Positions 15,112 through 23,670 of a DNA stretch of 64,000 nucleotides are shown here, one piece after another; the stretch's first letter is position 1, and each line of letters opens with the position of its first letter. The notes beneath the pieces are model-generated. The model was not told the DNA's origin. It ran no database searches and saw only the letters and a program-made list of their open reading frames with translations. The position numbers and the translations under genes were made by a program. This DNA is from Paenibacillus riograndensis SBR5 (GTDB taxonomy: Bacteria; Bacillota; Bacilli; Paenibacillales; Paenibacillaceae): assembly GCF_000981585.1 (NCBI RefSeq), contig NZ_LN831776.1, positions 2,123,001-2,187,000 of the forward strand, written 5' to 3'.

Positions 15112-18100
15112 TTATTGCAGGTTGATGATATTGCTGATAATGACAGCGGCTTGCGCACGGTTGGCAATACCTTTTGGCGCAAAGGTGCTAACTGTCATGC
15201 CTTTCACAATGCCTTCCTGGGTAAGCAGCGCTACTGCGTTTTTACCGTAGGGGGCAATGCTCGATTTGTCTTTGAAGTTCGCAAGCGCAGCATCGGCATT
15301 GGTAACCGATTTGCCTTTGAACTTCGTCAGTGCGTTTGCGGCGATGATGGCCATCTCTTCCCGCGTGATGGAGCGTTTCGGTTCGAACTTCCCGTTGCCT
15401 ACACCGTTGATCAGGCCATTGCTGACACCGGCAGCAATATAGCTGTAGGACCAATCCGCAGCAGACACGTCACTAAAAGTTGCCGAAGCATTCTCTGTCT
15501 GAAGGTCAAAGGCACGGACAATCATCGTGATGAATTCGGCACGGGTTACCTCTTTGAGCGGTGCGAACGCATTGCCGCCAACGCCGTTAAGGATACCTTT
15601 AGCCGTCAATTCTTCGATAGCAGATACTGCCCATGCTACTCTGCCCAGATCCGTGAAGTGGACCGCCGGAGCTGGTGCAGCTGTTGCGGTTGGCTGCGGT
15701 GATGCCGGAGCTCCGGTTGGTGCCGGTGTTGCGGTTGGTGCTGGCGTTGCGGTTGCAGCAGGTGCACCTGAACCCGGATTAGACGGTGAAGCCGGTTCAG
15801 GCTCAAGTGCACCGTTATCCATGCCGTCTGCTTCCGTAGCTGCCGGAGACGAAGCATAGATTGCATTCGCCAGCAATCTGAACTGGTTCTGCGGATGATA
15901 TTTGTTCAGCAGATCGTTTGCGAACAAGGTTACATGGATATTATCCTTTTGGTAATTCAGTGCCAGCACTTGGCCTTTTGCCGCATCGCTGTTTGGCCAC
16001 CAGCCTGCTTTGAAGAAATCTTCGCCTGTTCCGTATTTCGCCAGTACTTCCGCACCTTCCGGCACAGCTGTGATATAAGCGGCGGATACAGTATACAGGT
16101 ATTCGTTGTCTGCATAAGGAGCCGTAATTACGCTGTCCTGTGAGACGGTTGCTTTGAACAAGCCCTCATGTGCTGCCGGGTTATTAGATTTGTTGACCGG
16201 ATTGGAGTAATCCAGGCCCGGCAAAATTTTCAGGGATTTAATACTGCTCAGCATCGTACGCCCATATCCGATGAACGGTTTACCGCCGGCAATCAGGCTG
16301 GTGCCCGCATTGACCAGCACATCAGCCACAGCCGTATCGGTAGTCACCTTGAATCCAAGATCAGCCAGGATGAATGAAGGTGCTCCGGCAATGCCTACGT
16401 TCGCCGGCTTGAGCAGCTTGCCTGTCTTGTCCGCTGATGCGCTGAACGGCACAAGGTCCAAGAGATACTTGGACGCTACAGTTTTCAGGTTCGATCTGGA
16501 GACCAGGAAGCTGCCCTGTTCATAGCCGGGTCCGCCGTTCGAGAGCAGGGTTACCGCTTTTTTGTTCGCAAGCAATTCGTTAACCGCTTTGATCGCATCA
16601 TTGTTGCTGTTGCGGATGACGTAATTTTGCTCAAACCGGTATTGATTCAGATCTGTCGTTGGAATAACGACGCTGCTGACTTGCTGGGTCTTGCCGGTGA
16701 ATGCGCCGGCTGTACGGCTGATGTACCGGTCAAATCCGCGCATGTCGGCAAAATTCTGCACAGTGTCGGAATACATTTCATTGAAGTCGGATACGTCCAG
16801 CCCGTCATACAGAACCAGGTTGGCGTAACCGCGTTTGGCCTGATGCATGTTCACTACATAGGTGCCTGACGGATAAGTGACTCCATCTACAGTTACTGGC
16901 GTAGTAGTCTGCTCTACCTTCACACCGTTACGAAGCAGGTATTGCACCATTTTGTACGTTTCCAGTTCGTTTTTTTGCAGATCCTTGGCTACTGGAAGCA
17001 CATAATATTCAGGGAAAAAGTTCGTTGCTTCCGTTGCACGCTTACGGCCGATGGATTCATATTTAGCATTTACCAAATACTTGTCGACCTCTTTGTGGTC
17101 TTCATTGTTCATGCCGCGTTTGAAGATTTCCAGCTGGTTCAGGAACAGCTTTTCTTTGTTATTCTGCACATAATGGGTAGCAGCCAGTGCTGCATAGTAG
17201 AAAGCATCCAGAGAATCCTCGTTCAGCTCCGGCACCTCAATGGTGTGTCCAAGCGCCCCTTGGTGCATCGCATAAACTGCGGTGTAAGCCGGCGAAGCAT
17301 CATCCCATCCGGTCGCATTGCCGTAAGGATTAGCATAATTCGGATCATTCTTCAGCTTCTCGGCTTCCAGATAAGGAATGTGGTACGCATTGTATTTGGT
17401 ATTAGCGATTCCTGCATTCCCCATTGCTGTAGCCTGTTCTAGCATATTGTCCAAAACCAGATCGTATTCGATGTTCGGATCATGCGGCGGTGTGCAGGGC
17501 TCAATCAGGAAGCCGCTCACGAAACCGTGCATATCCAGGAAGCTCAGCGGTGTCCATTTGGCGATTTGCGCTGTAACTGCCTGAGTCTCCGGTTGTGTCT
17601 GGTAGGAGTTGTCACGGTTCGGGTCTAGCAGCGTCGAAGTTGCACGCGTGTTGAGCGCACGGCCATCCGGGTTCTCCACATAATCCAGCAGGAAAATCAC
17701 GTTGTCCAGCGCCTTATCGATATCCAGTGCCACCGGAACAACATTGCCTTTGGCGTCGGTGGTATCATAGTTTACGATTTTCTGGGTCATCAGCGTATCC
17801 AAAAACTTAATAATTACATCTACCCCATTGGCTTCATCCGCATGGATGTTGTTCAGCCAGATCGGCACTTTATAATTTTGCAGCTGGCCGTTTTTGATCA
17901 TCTCCTGCAATGCAGCAGGGTCATTGTTCATCAGCGGCAGCGTTTCGTTCAAATATTGGTCTACGGACGCTTTGTCCTTGGCTACGATGGAGAAGTGGAT
18001 CGCCCGTCCTTGCGTGGACGTTCCGATCTGCTGATACTCCACATAACGGCCGTATTTATTGTTGCTGTCAGCGGTAATTCTATCAATCGCCGGTTTGATC

Positions 18101-18702
18101 TCATCATATGTATGATAGGTATCATAAGGGTTCAGCTTCACTTGCTGCTGTACCAGCACATGACCGTCAGGAGCGGTTGCCGTCAGGTTGTATGTACCTG
18201 CAAGCTTCACATATTCGGCGCGGATGCCGCTAATCGACAGATTGCCGCCGAAAGGCATATCGAAGTATACCAGAGCTGTTACCGTAGAAGGCGAAGCAGG
18301 CTCATAGCTTACTTTTATGAAAGGATCTCCTGTATATGCTCTAACACTGGAAGCATTGTTCCATTTTTTCCACTGTGCCAGCGGCTTCATCTCTTCCGCC
18401 GTTCTGCCAAAGTTCCAGGTAAGCTGGTTTGCTGTCACACCCTCAGGAAGGGCCAGTGTAATAGGCAGTGTTCTGGCCTCGGTCATCGAGGCTTGGTAGA
18501 CTTCTGTGGATACTGTAGGTGCAGCCGGTTGATAGACTTCTGCGGTAACCGTAGACGAAGCGCCGGAAGCCGCAGATGCAGGGGCGGTCTGAACTTGCGG
18601 CTGTGCCTCAGCTGCAACTTCACCGGCATAGGCTGCCGGAAGGATTCCGGACAACGTCAGGGTTAACGCGATTAATAAGGATAATAATTTCTTAGACATC
18701 AT
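15112..18702 (-). CDS. Secreted M14 zinc carboxypeptidase with three C-terminal SLH domains
   Basis: A 1196-residue exported protein: signal peptide (residues 1-26, ending AYA), a beta-sandwich-like region, then an M14 carboxypeptidase domain. Zinc ligands are visible in NNIHADEANG (HxxE) and the later LDMHGF histidine; the glutamate in GHTIEVPE is the likely general base. A Pro/Ala/Thr repeat linker leads to three S-layer homology domains (about the last 180 residues; for example ITREEMAIIAANAL) that anchor the protein to pyruvylated secondary cell-wall polymer. The start has a GGGAGGT site. Family members trim peptides or cell-wall stems at the surface; here the large size and anchoring fit nutrient peptide processing on the wall. 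It is divergent from the sigma-factor operon. Confidence 0.92.
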   Translation of the reverse strand: MMSKKLLSLLIALTLTLSGILPAAYAGEVAAEAQPQVQTAPASAASGASSTVTAEVYQPAAPTVSTEVYQASMTEARTLPITLALPEGVTANQLTWNFGRTAEEMKPLAQWKKWNNASSVRAYTGDPFIKVSYEPASPSTVTALVYFDMPFGGNLSISGIRAEYVKLAGTYNLTATAPDGHVLVQQQVKLNPYDTYHTYDEIKPAIDRITADSNNKYGRYVEYQQIGTSTQGRAIHFSIVAKDKASVDQYLNETLPLMNNDPAALQEMIKNGQLQNYKVPIWLNNIHADEANGVDVIIKFLDTLMTQKIVNYDTTDAKGNVVPVALDIDKALDNVIFLLDYVENPDGRALNTRATSTLLDPNRDNSYQTQPETQAVTAQIAKWTPLSFLDMHGFVSGFLIEPCTPPHDPNIEYDLVLDNMLEQATAMGNAGIANTKYNAYHIPYLEAEKLKNDPNYANPYGNATGWDDASPAYTAVYAMHQGALGHTIEVPELNEDSLDAFYYAALAATHYVQNNKEKLFLNQLEIFKRGMNNEDHKEVDKYLVNAKYESIGRKRATEATNFFPEYYVLPVAKDLQKNELETYKMVQYLLRNGVKVEQTTTPVTVDGVTYPSGTYVVNMHQAKRGYANLVLYDGLDVSDFNEMYSDTVQNFADMRGFDRYISRTAGAFTGKTQQVSSVVIPTTDLNQYRFEQNYVIRNSNNDAIKAVNELLANKKAVTLLSNGGPGYEQGSFLVSRSNLKTVASKYLLDLVPFSASADKTGKLLKPANVGIAGAPSFILADLGFKVTTDTAVADVLVNAGTSLIAGGKPFIGYGRTMLSSIKSLKILPGLDYSNPVNKSNNPAAHEGLFKATVSQDSVITAPYADNEYLYTVSAAYITAVPEGAEVLAKYGTGEDFFKAGWWPNSDAAKGQVLALNYQKDNIHVTLFANDLLNKYHPQNQFRLLANAIYASSPAATEADGMDNGALEPEPASPSNPGSGAPAATATPAPTATPAPTGAPASPQPTATAAPAPAVHFTDLGRVAWAVSAIEELTAKGILNGVGGNAFAPLKEVTRAEFITMIVRAFDLQTENASATFSDVSAADWSYSYIAAGVSNGLINGVGNGKFEPKRSITREEMAIIAANALTKFKGKSVTNADAALANFKDKSSIAPYGKNAVALLTQEGIVKGMTVSTFAPKGIANRAQAAVIISNIINLQ

Positions 18703-19047
18703 TTACCTCCCAGTTAGTTCTCTCTATTAATAGGTTTGCTAGTAAAAGACTCCAATGTCTGTAAGTTTATGCATCCCTCCCATAAATCCGCACAGTAATG
18801 CTGCTGTGAATATATTAAATTCACATCACATGTAACGAATTAATATACATAAATATTTTTTAATATACATTTGAACAATATAATATAGCATTTTACTCAA
18901 AAGCGGAAGCTTTTTCATAGATTAGATCCAAAAAAATATATTCTCTCATCGGGTTGTGTCCATCACCGGGAGCAGGAACACAAAAAAATGTCACGCAACA
19001 GACGGCTCAAGTGTTATACCTGTATTGACAGCAGAAAGGAGACAGTT
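18703..19047. other. AT-rich divergent intergenic region
   Basis: This 345-bp space separates the SLH peptidase (minus) from the ECF sigma gene (plus). It is AT-rich with several TATAAT-like runs near 18840-18900 and must hold promoters for both. I see no gene, no clear palindrome and no riboswitch. Confidence 0.5.
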
Positions 19048-19605
19048 GTGGATTCTATAGAAGAGAAGATAAAGCGGATACAAGCGGGAGAGGTCTATCT
19101 TTTTTCAGATGTTATCAGACTCTACCAGCAACGGATTTATGTCTACTGCTTTCGCTTGCTGAACAGCAGGGAGGAGGCGGAGGATGCGGTTCAGGACATA
19201 TTTATTAAGGCCTATCAGAACATCTGGGACTTCAAACTGCAGGCTAATTTTACCTCGTGGCTCTATAGGGTGTCCTATCATCATTGCTTAAACCAACTGC
19301 GGCGGCAAAAGTTCCAGAATCAGCTGCGAAGGCTGCTCAGGCAGGATGTAACGGCTAAGAGCGCTGAACAAGTGGTAGAAAACCGGCTGTTCAGCGAATC
19401 TGTCGCCGCAGCCCTGCAGAAGCTTAGCATCGAGGAACGGAATCTGGTGATTTTGCGCATTTTTGAAGATAAATCATTTGCGGAGATTGCTGAAATTCTG
19501 GGTAAAAGCACGGTTACAGTAAGGAAACGCTACGAGCGGACAAGGAGCAAGCTGAGGGAATCCATTGTGAGGAGGGAGAAGCAGTTATGTGCAAGGACGA
19601 ATTGA
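19048..19605 (+). CDS. ECF-type RNA polymerase sigma factor
   Basis: A 185-residue protein with sigma region 2 (EEAEDAVQDIFIKAYQNIWD) and region 4 (LSIEERNLVILRIFEDKSF followed by a helix-turn-helix around AEILGKSTVTVRKR). It would direct RNA polymerase to a small stress or envelope regulon. I choose the GTG at 19048, seven bases after AAAGGAG, over longer in-frame starts back to 18988 that would add unrelated residues. The next gene overlaps its end by 19 bp and encodes a membrane protein with a cytoplasmic N-terminus, the usual arrangement for sigma and anti-sigma. Autoregulation of the operon is likely but not visible. Confidence 0.9.
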   Translation: MDSIEEKIKRIQAGEVYLFSDVIRLYQQRIYVYCFRLLNSREEAEDAVQDIFIKAYQNIWDFKLQANFTSWLYRVSYHHCLNQLRRQKFQNQLRRLLRQDVTAKSAEQVVENRLFSESVAAALQKLSIEERNLVILRIFEDKSFAEIAEILGKSTVTVRKRYERTRSKLRESIVRREKQLCARTN

Positions 19606-20720
19606 CTTCCGAAGAGTTGTTTCTGAAGGAGGGGGATCATTCTGATCAGCTTCCGCTGGTTGATGTTCATGATTCTGTAATGGAAGCCATCGGGCTTGGT
19701 AATAACCGCCTTATGATGGAGCATGCCTCTCAGCTGCAGGCGGGGAACACCTCCGATATTATGCAGAGTATGGAGCCGGTAGTCGAGGCAGAGCGGTACC
19801 GCAAACGAACGTTGAGGCGGCAAGCGGGGAGATGGGCAGCGGCGCTGGTCCTGATTGCCTCGCTCGGAGGCGGCTACTTCTTATTTGTCGAAGGCCCTGG
19901 GCAAGCCGCCAAATTCCAGTTTGAAGTGCTGCCCTACCAGCCGCTTGTGGTAACGGAGGAAGGGGGGAAGGTGGTAAGATCCAACAGGCCAGTATCCCCT
20001 TCAGAGGAAAAAGTTCCTCAGATTCAGGAAAGCAAAGAAGAAAAACTTTTTAGGGCAAAATATTCAGAGGCATACAAGGCTGTAGAAAAATTGCTGCTGC
20101 CCGGGGAGTTCGCTTCATATGTGCTCAGACAGGAAAAGGCTGGGGGTGAGCCTCCCATGATTGGCGTTGTTAACCGCATGATGTTATTTAAGGACTATTC
20201 CAGCTATGTTGCCAAGGCAAAGAAGTACACAGCACCGGATTTGAAACAGCCGGAGTATATGCCGGAAGGGTACGTTTTTGACCAGGCGGTGATTCAACCT
20301 TATTTTGAGATCAAAGAAAAGGAATTGCTGGCCCTGACCGGTGGAATCAAGCTGGAAGGCGGCTTCCGGGTCCCCTGGAGAAAAGAGCCTCTGGATAGCA
20401 TTAATTTTGATAATTCCGGGTTGAGTTACAAAAAGGGGCAGACTAAGGTGGATATTTCGGTCAAACGCCTCAAGGAAAAGACCGGAATTATAGAAAGCTT
20501 GTTGTGGACCAAAAATACAAGCATGGAGAACATTCTGGTCAACGGAACCCAGCTGATCTTTATGGATCACTCTAAAAACGGGGAAGTAAAATTGGGTTAT
20601 AAATACAAACTTGTCTGGGCGGACCCGGAAAACAATATGTTATACAATTTGACTACCACGCCGGAGTCTTCCTTGACTAAAGAGGAGGTTATCCATATTG
20701 CTGCCGGTATGATGAACTAA
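19587..20720 (+). CDS. Membrane anti-sigma-like protein with DUF4367-like extracellular domain
   Basis: A 377-residue single-pass protein: about 80 cytoplasmic residues, one membrane segment (around WAAALVLIASLGGGYFLF), then a large outside domain. The C-terminal part (PEYMPEGYVFDQAVIQP through LTKEEVIHIAAGM) looks like DUF4367, a domain often found on anti-sigma factors of Bacillales. The start overlaps the sigma gene by 19 bp, indicating translational coupling. The likely role is to hold the ECF sigma factor at the membrane and release it on an envelope signal. No zinc-binding anti-sigma motif (HxxxCxxC) is obvious in the N-terminus, so the binding mode may differ from the classical type. 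Confidence 0.75.
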   Translation: MCKDELTSEELFLKEGDHSDQLPLVDVHDSVMEAIGLGNNRLMMEHASQLQAGNTSDIMQSMEPVVEAERYRKRTLRRQAGRWAAALVLIASLGGGYFLFVEGPGQAAKFQFEVLPYQPLVVTEEGGKVVRSNRPVSPSEEKVPQIQESKEEKLFRAKYSEAYKAVEKLLLPGEFASYVLRQEKAGGEPPMIGVVNRMMLFKDYSSYVAKAKKYTAPDLKQPEYMPEGYVFDQAVIQPYFEIKEKELLALTGGIKLEGGFRVPWRKEPLDSINFDNSGLSYKKGQTKVDISVKRLKEKTGIIESLLWTKNTSMENILVNGTQLIFMDHSKNGEVKLGYKYKLVWADPENNMLYNLTTTPESSLTKEEVIHIAAGMMN

Positions 20721-20812
20721 GATGCCGCAGGTGGAAATAAAGACGTCACAAATGCAGCGACATAGGTGTTATATAAGGGACTTACACAACCAGGAAGGTG
20801 GTATTTAAAAAT

Positions 20813-21685
20813 ATGCATTATAGAAAAACGCTCATTGCTATGGCCAGTACGGCCCTGCTGTTCGGCTTAGGGTACACCCCCGCAGGTGAGGCTGCCGCTG
20901 ATAATTCCAGTGCTCCGTCTGCGGCAAGACCCGCCATTAAGGCGGGATTCAAAACGATAGCCCTGACCGGCGAAGCCTCTGCGAAAGCGAAAACGGAGCA
21001 AGAGATGAAGAAATTTAAGAATCTCAAAGATATGGAAAAGAAAGCATTAAGTGAAACGCTTAAGCCCGGAGAAATCAGATATGTGTACATCAATGACAAG
21101 GAATATCAAGCCAGTTCTGCCGGATCATCCACTTCGAGTGCAAAGTATTCAATTAGGTATAATACGTACAATGAATACGCAGAGAAGTATGCTGCGGGCA
21201 ACACCGCCATACCTTTGCGGCTCCAGCAGCAGCCGGAAGGCTACAACTTGTGGGTCGCAGAGATTGCTCCGTATTTATCGCAAAAAGAAGAGGCGAAGAT
21301 ATACAATCAAGTGATCGCAGAGGGGAAGGCATCCGGCAAGAAAATATATGTCAAGAAGCTGCAGGAGAAGCGTACCACTGTAAACTTAATCTATAATATG
21401 CCCTCAGAGAAGAACGGCAAAAGAGGAGTTCTCGGCATCGTTGCCGAACCTGCAGGGCCCAATGACAAGACGGTTGAATCCGAGCCGGCAACGGCGCAGT
21501 CGGAGAAGCTGGACGTGGGCGGTCAAGAGGTGATGTACACAGCTATAGATAAAATGGAATACAAGTCGGTGGCATGGATGAATCCGCAGACCCGTGTCAA
21601 TTACATTATCCGGGAAACCCGCGGGCATCTGACCAAGGAGGCTTTGCTTGCTTTGGCAGGGCAGATTATTGAAGCCTCGGCCTAG
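20813..21685 (+). CDS. Secreted protein with DUF4367-like C-terminus, third gene of the sigma operon
   Basis: A 290-residue exported protein with an N-terminal signal (about residues 1-24, ending GEAAA) and a lysine-rich stretch after it. Its end (TRVNYIIRETRGHLTKEALLALAGQI) matches the end of the preceding anti-sigma protein in pattern, and QQPEGYNLWVAEIAP mirrors the PEGYVFDQAVIQP strand there, so the two outer domains look paralogous. I use the ATG at 20813; a GTG at 20798 overlaps the ribosome site. No terminator separates it from the anti-sigma gene 92 bp upstream. It could bind the same ligand or the anti-sigma outer domain and tune signalling, but no function is established. Confidence 0.7.
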   Translation: MHYRKTLIAMASTALLFGLGYTPAGEAAADNSSAPSAARPAIKAGFKTIALTGEASAKAKTEQEMKKFKNLKDMEKKALSETLKPGEIRYVYINDKEYQASSAGSSTSSAKYSIRYNTYNEYAEKYAAGNTAIPLRLQQQPEGYNLWVAEIAPYLSQKEEAKIYNQVIAEGKASGKKIYVKKLQEKRTTVNLIYNMPSEKNGKRGVLGIVAEPAGPNDKTVESEPATAQSEKLDVGGQEVMYTAIDKMEYKSVAWMNPQTRVNYIIRETRGHLTKEALLALAGQIIEASA

Positions 21686-21756
21686 GAACGGAAGAAGAAC
21701 GGTTTGTTGAACACATAACAGCCTGCACAGGATTTAGGGTGGAGCAGATATATTCA

Positions 21757-21790
21757 AAAAAGAGAGCCTGCCATGCGCAGGCTCTTTGTT
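21757..21790. terminator. Bidirectional terminator
   Basis: A 9-bp stem (AGAGCCTGC at 21763-21771 with GCAGGCTCT at 21777-21785) is flanked by A-rich sequence on the left and TTTGTT on the right. It ends both the sigma operon (plus) and the beta-propeller gene (minus). Confidence 0.82.
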
Positions 21791-21801
21791 GTGGTCTCTC
21801 C

Positions 21802-23154
21802 TTATTTCAGGGAAGCGGGCAGTTTGATCCCATGCAGCTTGCCGCCGGATTGAACCAACAGCATGCCGCCAGTCTTCAGCAGCGGAGCAAATTCAGGTGA
21901 TCCGGTGCGAACGGTAAATACGGGTTTGGAGCTTATGAGGTCATAGGCATGCAGCAGTCCGTCGGACTGTCCGACATAGACCCCTTTGCCGAATATTGCG
22001 GCTTGTACCGTATTATTCTCTCCCTGATCGAAGCGTGTATATTGTCCGTTAGCCAGCTTCATGGCAATCAGGCCATGGCTGTGCTCATCGGTGAAATAGA
22101 TCCGGTCCTGATGCACAAGGTTCAGCGGATTCCGCTGATCATAGCTTTCCTGTGCCCATTTCTTCACCGGCTCTGCGCCGGACACATAGTTCCAGAAATC
22201 GTATAGAACCAGGCGCTGGCCTTGGTGAATGTACAAATCGTTCCCGTTAAGGAAGGCAGAGCTATAGGAGCCGCCCCCGTGATACACTCCGTCCGTTGCG
22301 GCTTTGTCCGTCCAGCTGTAAGTGCGTTCTCCCTTGAGTGCTCCGGTACGGAGATTGAAGGCGGCGATTTGGATTTTGCGGTTCACCGGATCATCATCCA
22401 GCATGAATAATTCACGCTCTGAATAGAGAACGCCATCCTTGATGGCCAGCGGAGCCTGCTGTCTGGAAGCCTCCCACAGCTTGGTGCCGGTCGTTTTATC
22501 GTAGACGGCTACCAGGGACACGGTTATTGCGCCGGATACGGCATAATTTCTAACGACAACCCCCTCCGCCTCAAGCGCTTTTGATCCATAATAGTAATTG
22601 TTCGGATCTTCGGCAATCCGCCATTTGACCTTGCCGGTTGCTGCGTCTACTGCAGCCATTTTTTGTCCTTGGGTCACATACACCGTTCCCCCGGTTACCG
22701 TAATGCTGTCCGCAGTTCCGTAGCCTAGTGCAGCAGACCAAACTTTGCTTCCGTTGTCCTCTTTGACCTTGTAGAGCGCACCCGCAGTGGTCATTCCGTA
22801 AATGGCGCCGTTGTTGTACACCATCCGCTGAGCCAGCTGGCTGCCGTATTCCCACAGCTTGGCGCCGCTTGCAGCATTCAGTGCGGCCAGCTTGCCGTTT
22901 GGCTGCAACATAAATACCTTGCCGTTCTCTGCGACAGCTGTCACCGGCTCCAGGTTATTTACCACCTTGGGCTTAGCAACCGGCAGGGACCAGGCAGGTT
23001 GTACTACCGTTGCCTCCACCTGCTGATAATACGGATTTCTTATGCTTACTGCTGCTTCTTCTGCCTGGGCTGTCCCTCCGCCTACTCCGAGCGGCAGCAT
23101 CAGTGCAGCACAGATGGCACCGCTGAGAGTTTTGAGAATTTGTCCCTTTCCCAT
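21802..23154 (-). CDS. Secreted PQQ-like beta-propeller repeat protein
   Basis: A 450-residue exported protein: signal peptide (to about residue 31, ending AQA) and repeated blades of the form G-x-VYVTQGQKMAAVDAATGKVKWRI, the tryptophan-docking pattern of PQQ/quinoprotein-like propellers. At least five such blades are visible. No dehydrogenase cofactor residues can be claimed, and in Gram-positive bacteria such proteins usually act as binding or scaffold modules at the surface. It stands alone, with its own GGAGG-like site and terminator, convergent with the sigma operon. Function unknown beyond fold. Confidence 0.8.
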   Translation of the reverse strand: MGKGQILKTLSGAICAALMLPLGVGGGTAQAEEAAVSIRNPYYQQVEATVVQPAWSLPVAKPKVVNNLEPVTAVAENGKVFMLQPNGKLAALNAASGAKLWEYGSQLAQRMVYNNGAIYGMTTAGALYKVKEDNGSKVWSAALGYGTADSITVTGGTVYVTQGQKMAAVDAATGKVKWRIAEDPNNYYYGSKALEAEGVVVRNYAVSGAITVSLVAVYDKTTGTKLWEASRQQAPLAIKDGVLYSERELFMLDDDPVNRKIQIAAFNLRTGALKGERTYSWTDKAATDGVYHGGGSYSSAFLNGNDLYIHQGQRLVLYDFWNYVSGAEPVKKWAQESYDQRNPLNLVHQDRIYFTDEHSHGLIAMKLANGQYTRFDQGENNTVQAAIFGKGVYVGQSDGLLHAYDLISSKPVFTVRTGSPEFAPLLKTGGMLLVQSGGKLHGIKLPASLK

Positions 23155-23277
23155 TGCGAATCCTCCTTCTCTAAGTTGTAACCAGAGCGCTTAATCTGGA
23201 ACCTCTACTATATAGACTCATTGTTTGTAAAAAAGTTACATCTGGCCTGCTAAGGATTTAGGAAATGGCAGCCTGCC

Positions 23278-23332
23278 GTCGGGTTTGCCCGGAAACAACG
23301 GCAGAAGTGCCGCTGTTGGAGCGTCGCCGACT
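23278..23332. repeat. Solitary copy of the 51-bp hairpin repeat
   Basis: ACAACGGCA (23295-23303), a GAAG loop and TGCCGCTGT (23308-23316) form a 9-bp hairpin with one mismatch. Flanking GCCCGGAA and TTGGAGCG match the tandem units at 30.35-30.5 kb. It lies in the 23155-23529 gap, where I see no gene. Confidence 0.8.
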
Positions 23333-23529
23333 GTGCTGTAAGCCAAACGGGAAGCAAGACGGCCTCGGTTATGGGTTACGGTGACGGACCGGGCAAGCTC
23401 ACGCTTACCACCAATCAGATGCCTACCACCAATTGCTGCTTACCGGCATGCTATGCTTACCGCCAATCTGATACGGCGTCCCTTCGATTACGTCTGCTGC
23501 ATCGGCCCTTTGGATACTGTTATGGCTGA

Positions 23530-23577
23530 AAAAAATGGCCGCCTGCCCCACATTATTTGTGGAAGCAGGGGGCCATT
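23530..23577 (-). terminator. Terminator of the alpha-galactosidase gene
   Basis: A 13-bp stem with one mismatch (AATGGCCGCCTGC at 23534-23546 with GCAGGGGGCCATT at 23565-23577). Read on the minus strand it is followed by a run of seven T, so it terminates transcription of the GH36 gene. Confidence 0.78.
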
Positions 23578-23670
23578 ATCGGGTTGTGTTAACCGGGAGG
23601 GCGAACATTCATAATAGGGGGCAGTCCCTTGCGGACATGCCCTCTGCCGCTGAATGCACGAAGCGCCGGA

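Noticed and set aside
17842..18666. Plus-strand frame of 274 codons
   Set aside because: Antisense to the signal peptide and N-terminal part of the M14 peptidase; rich in Cys/Arg, no start site.
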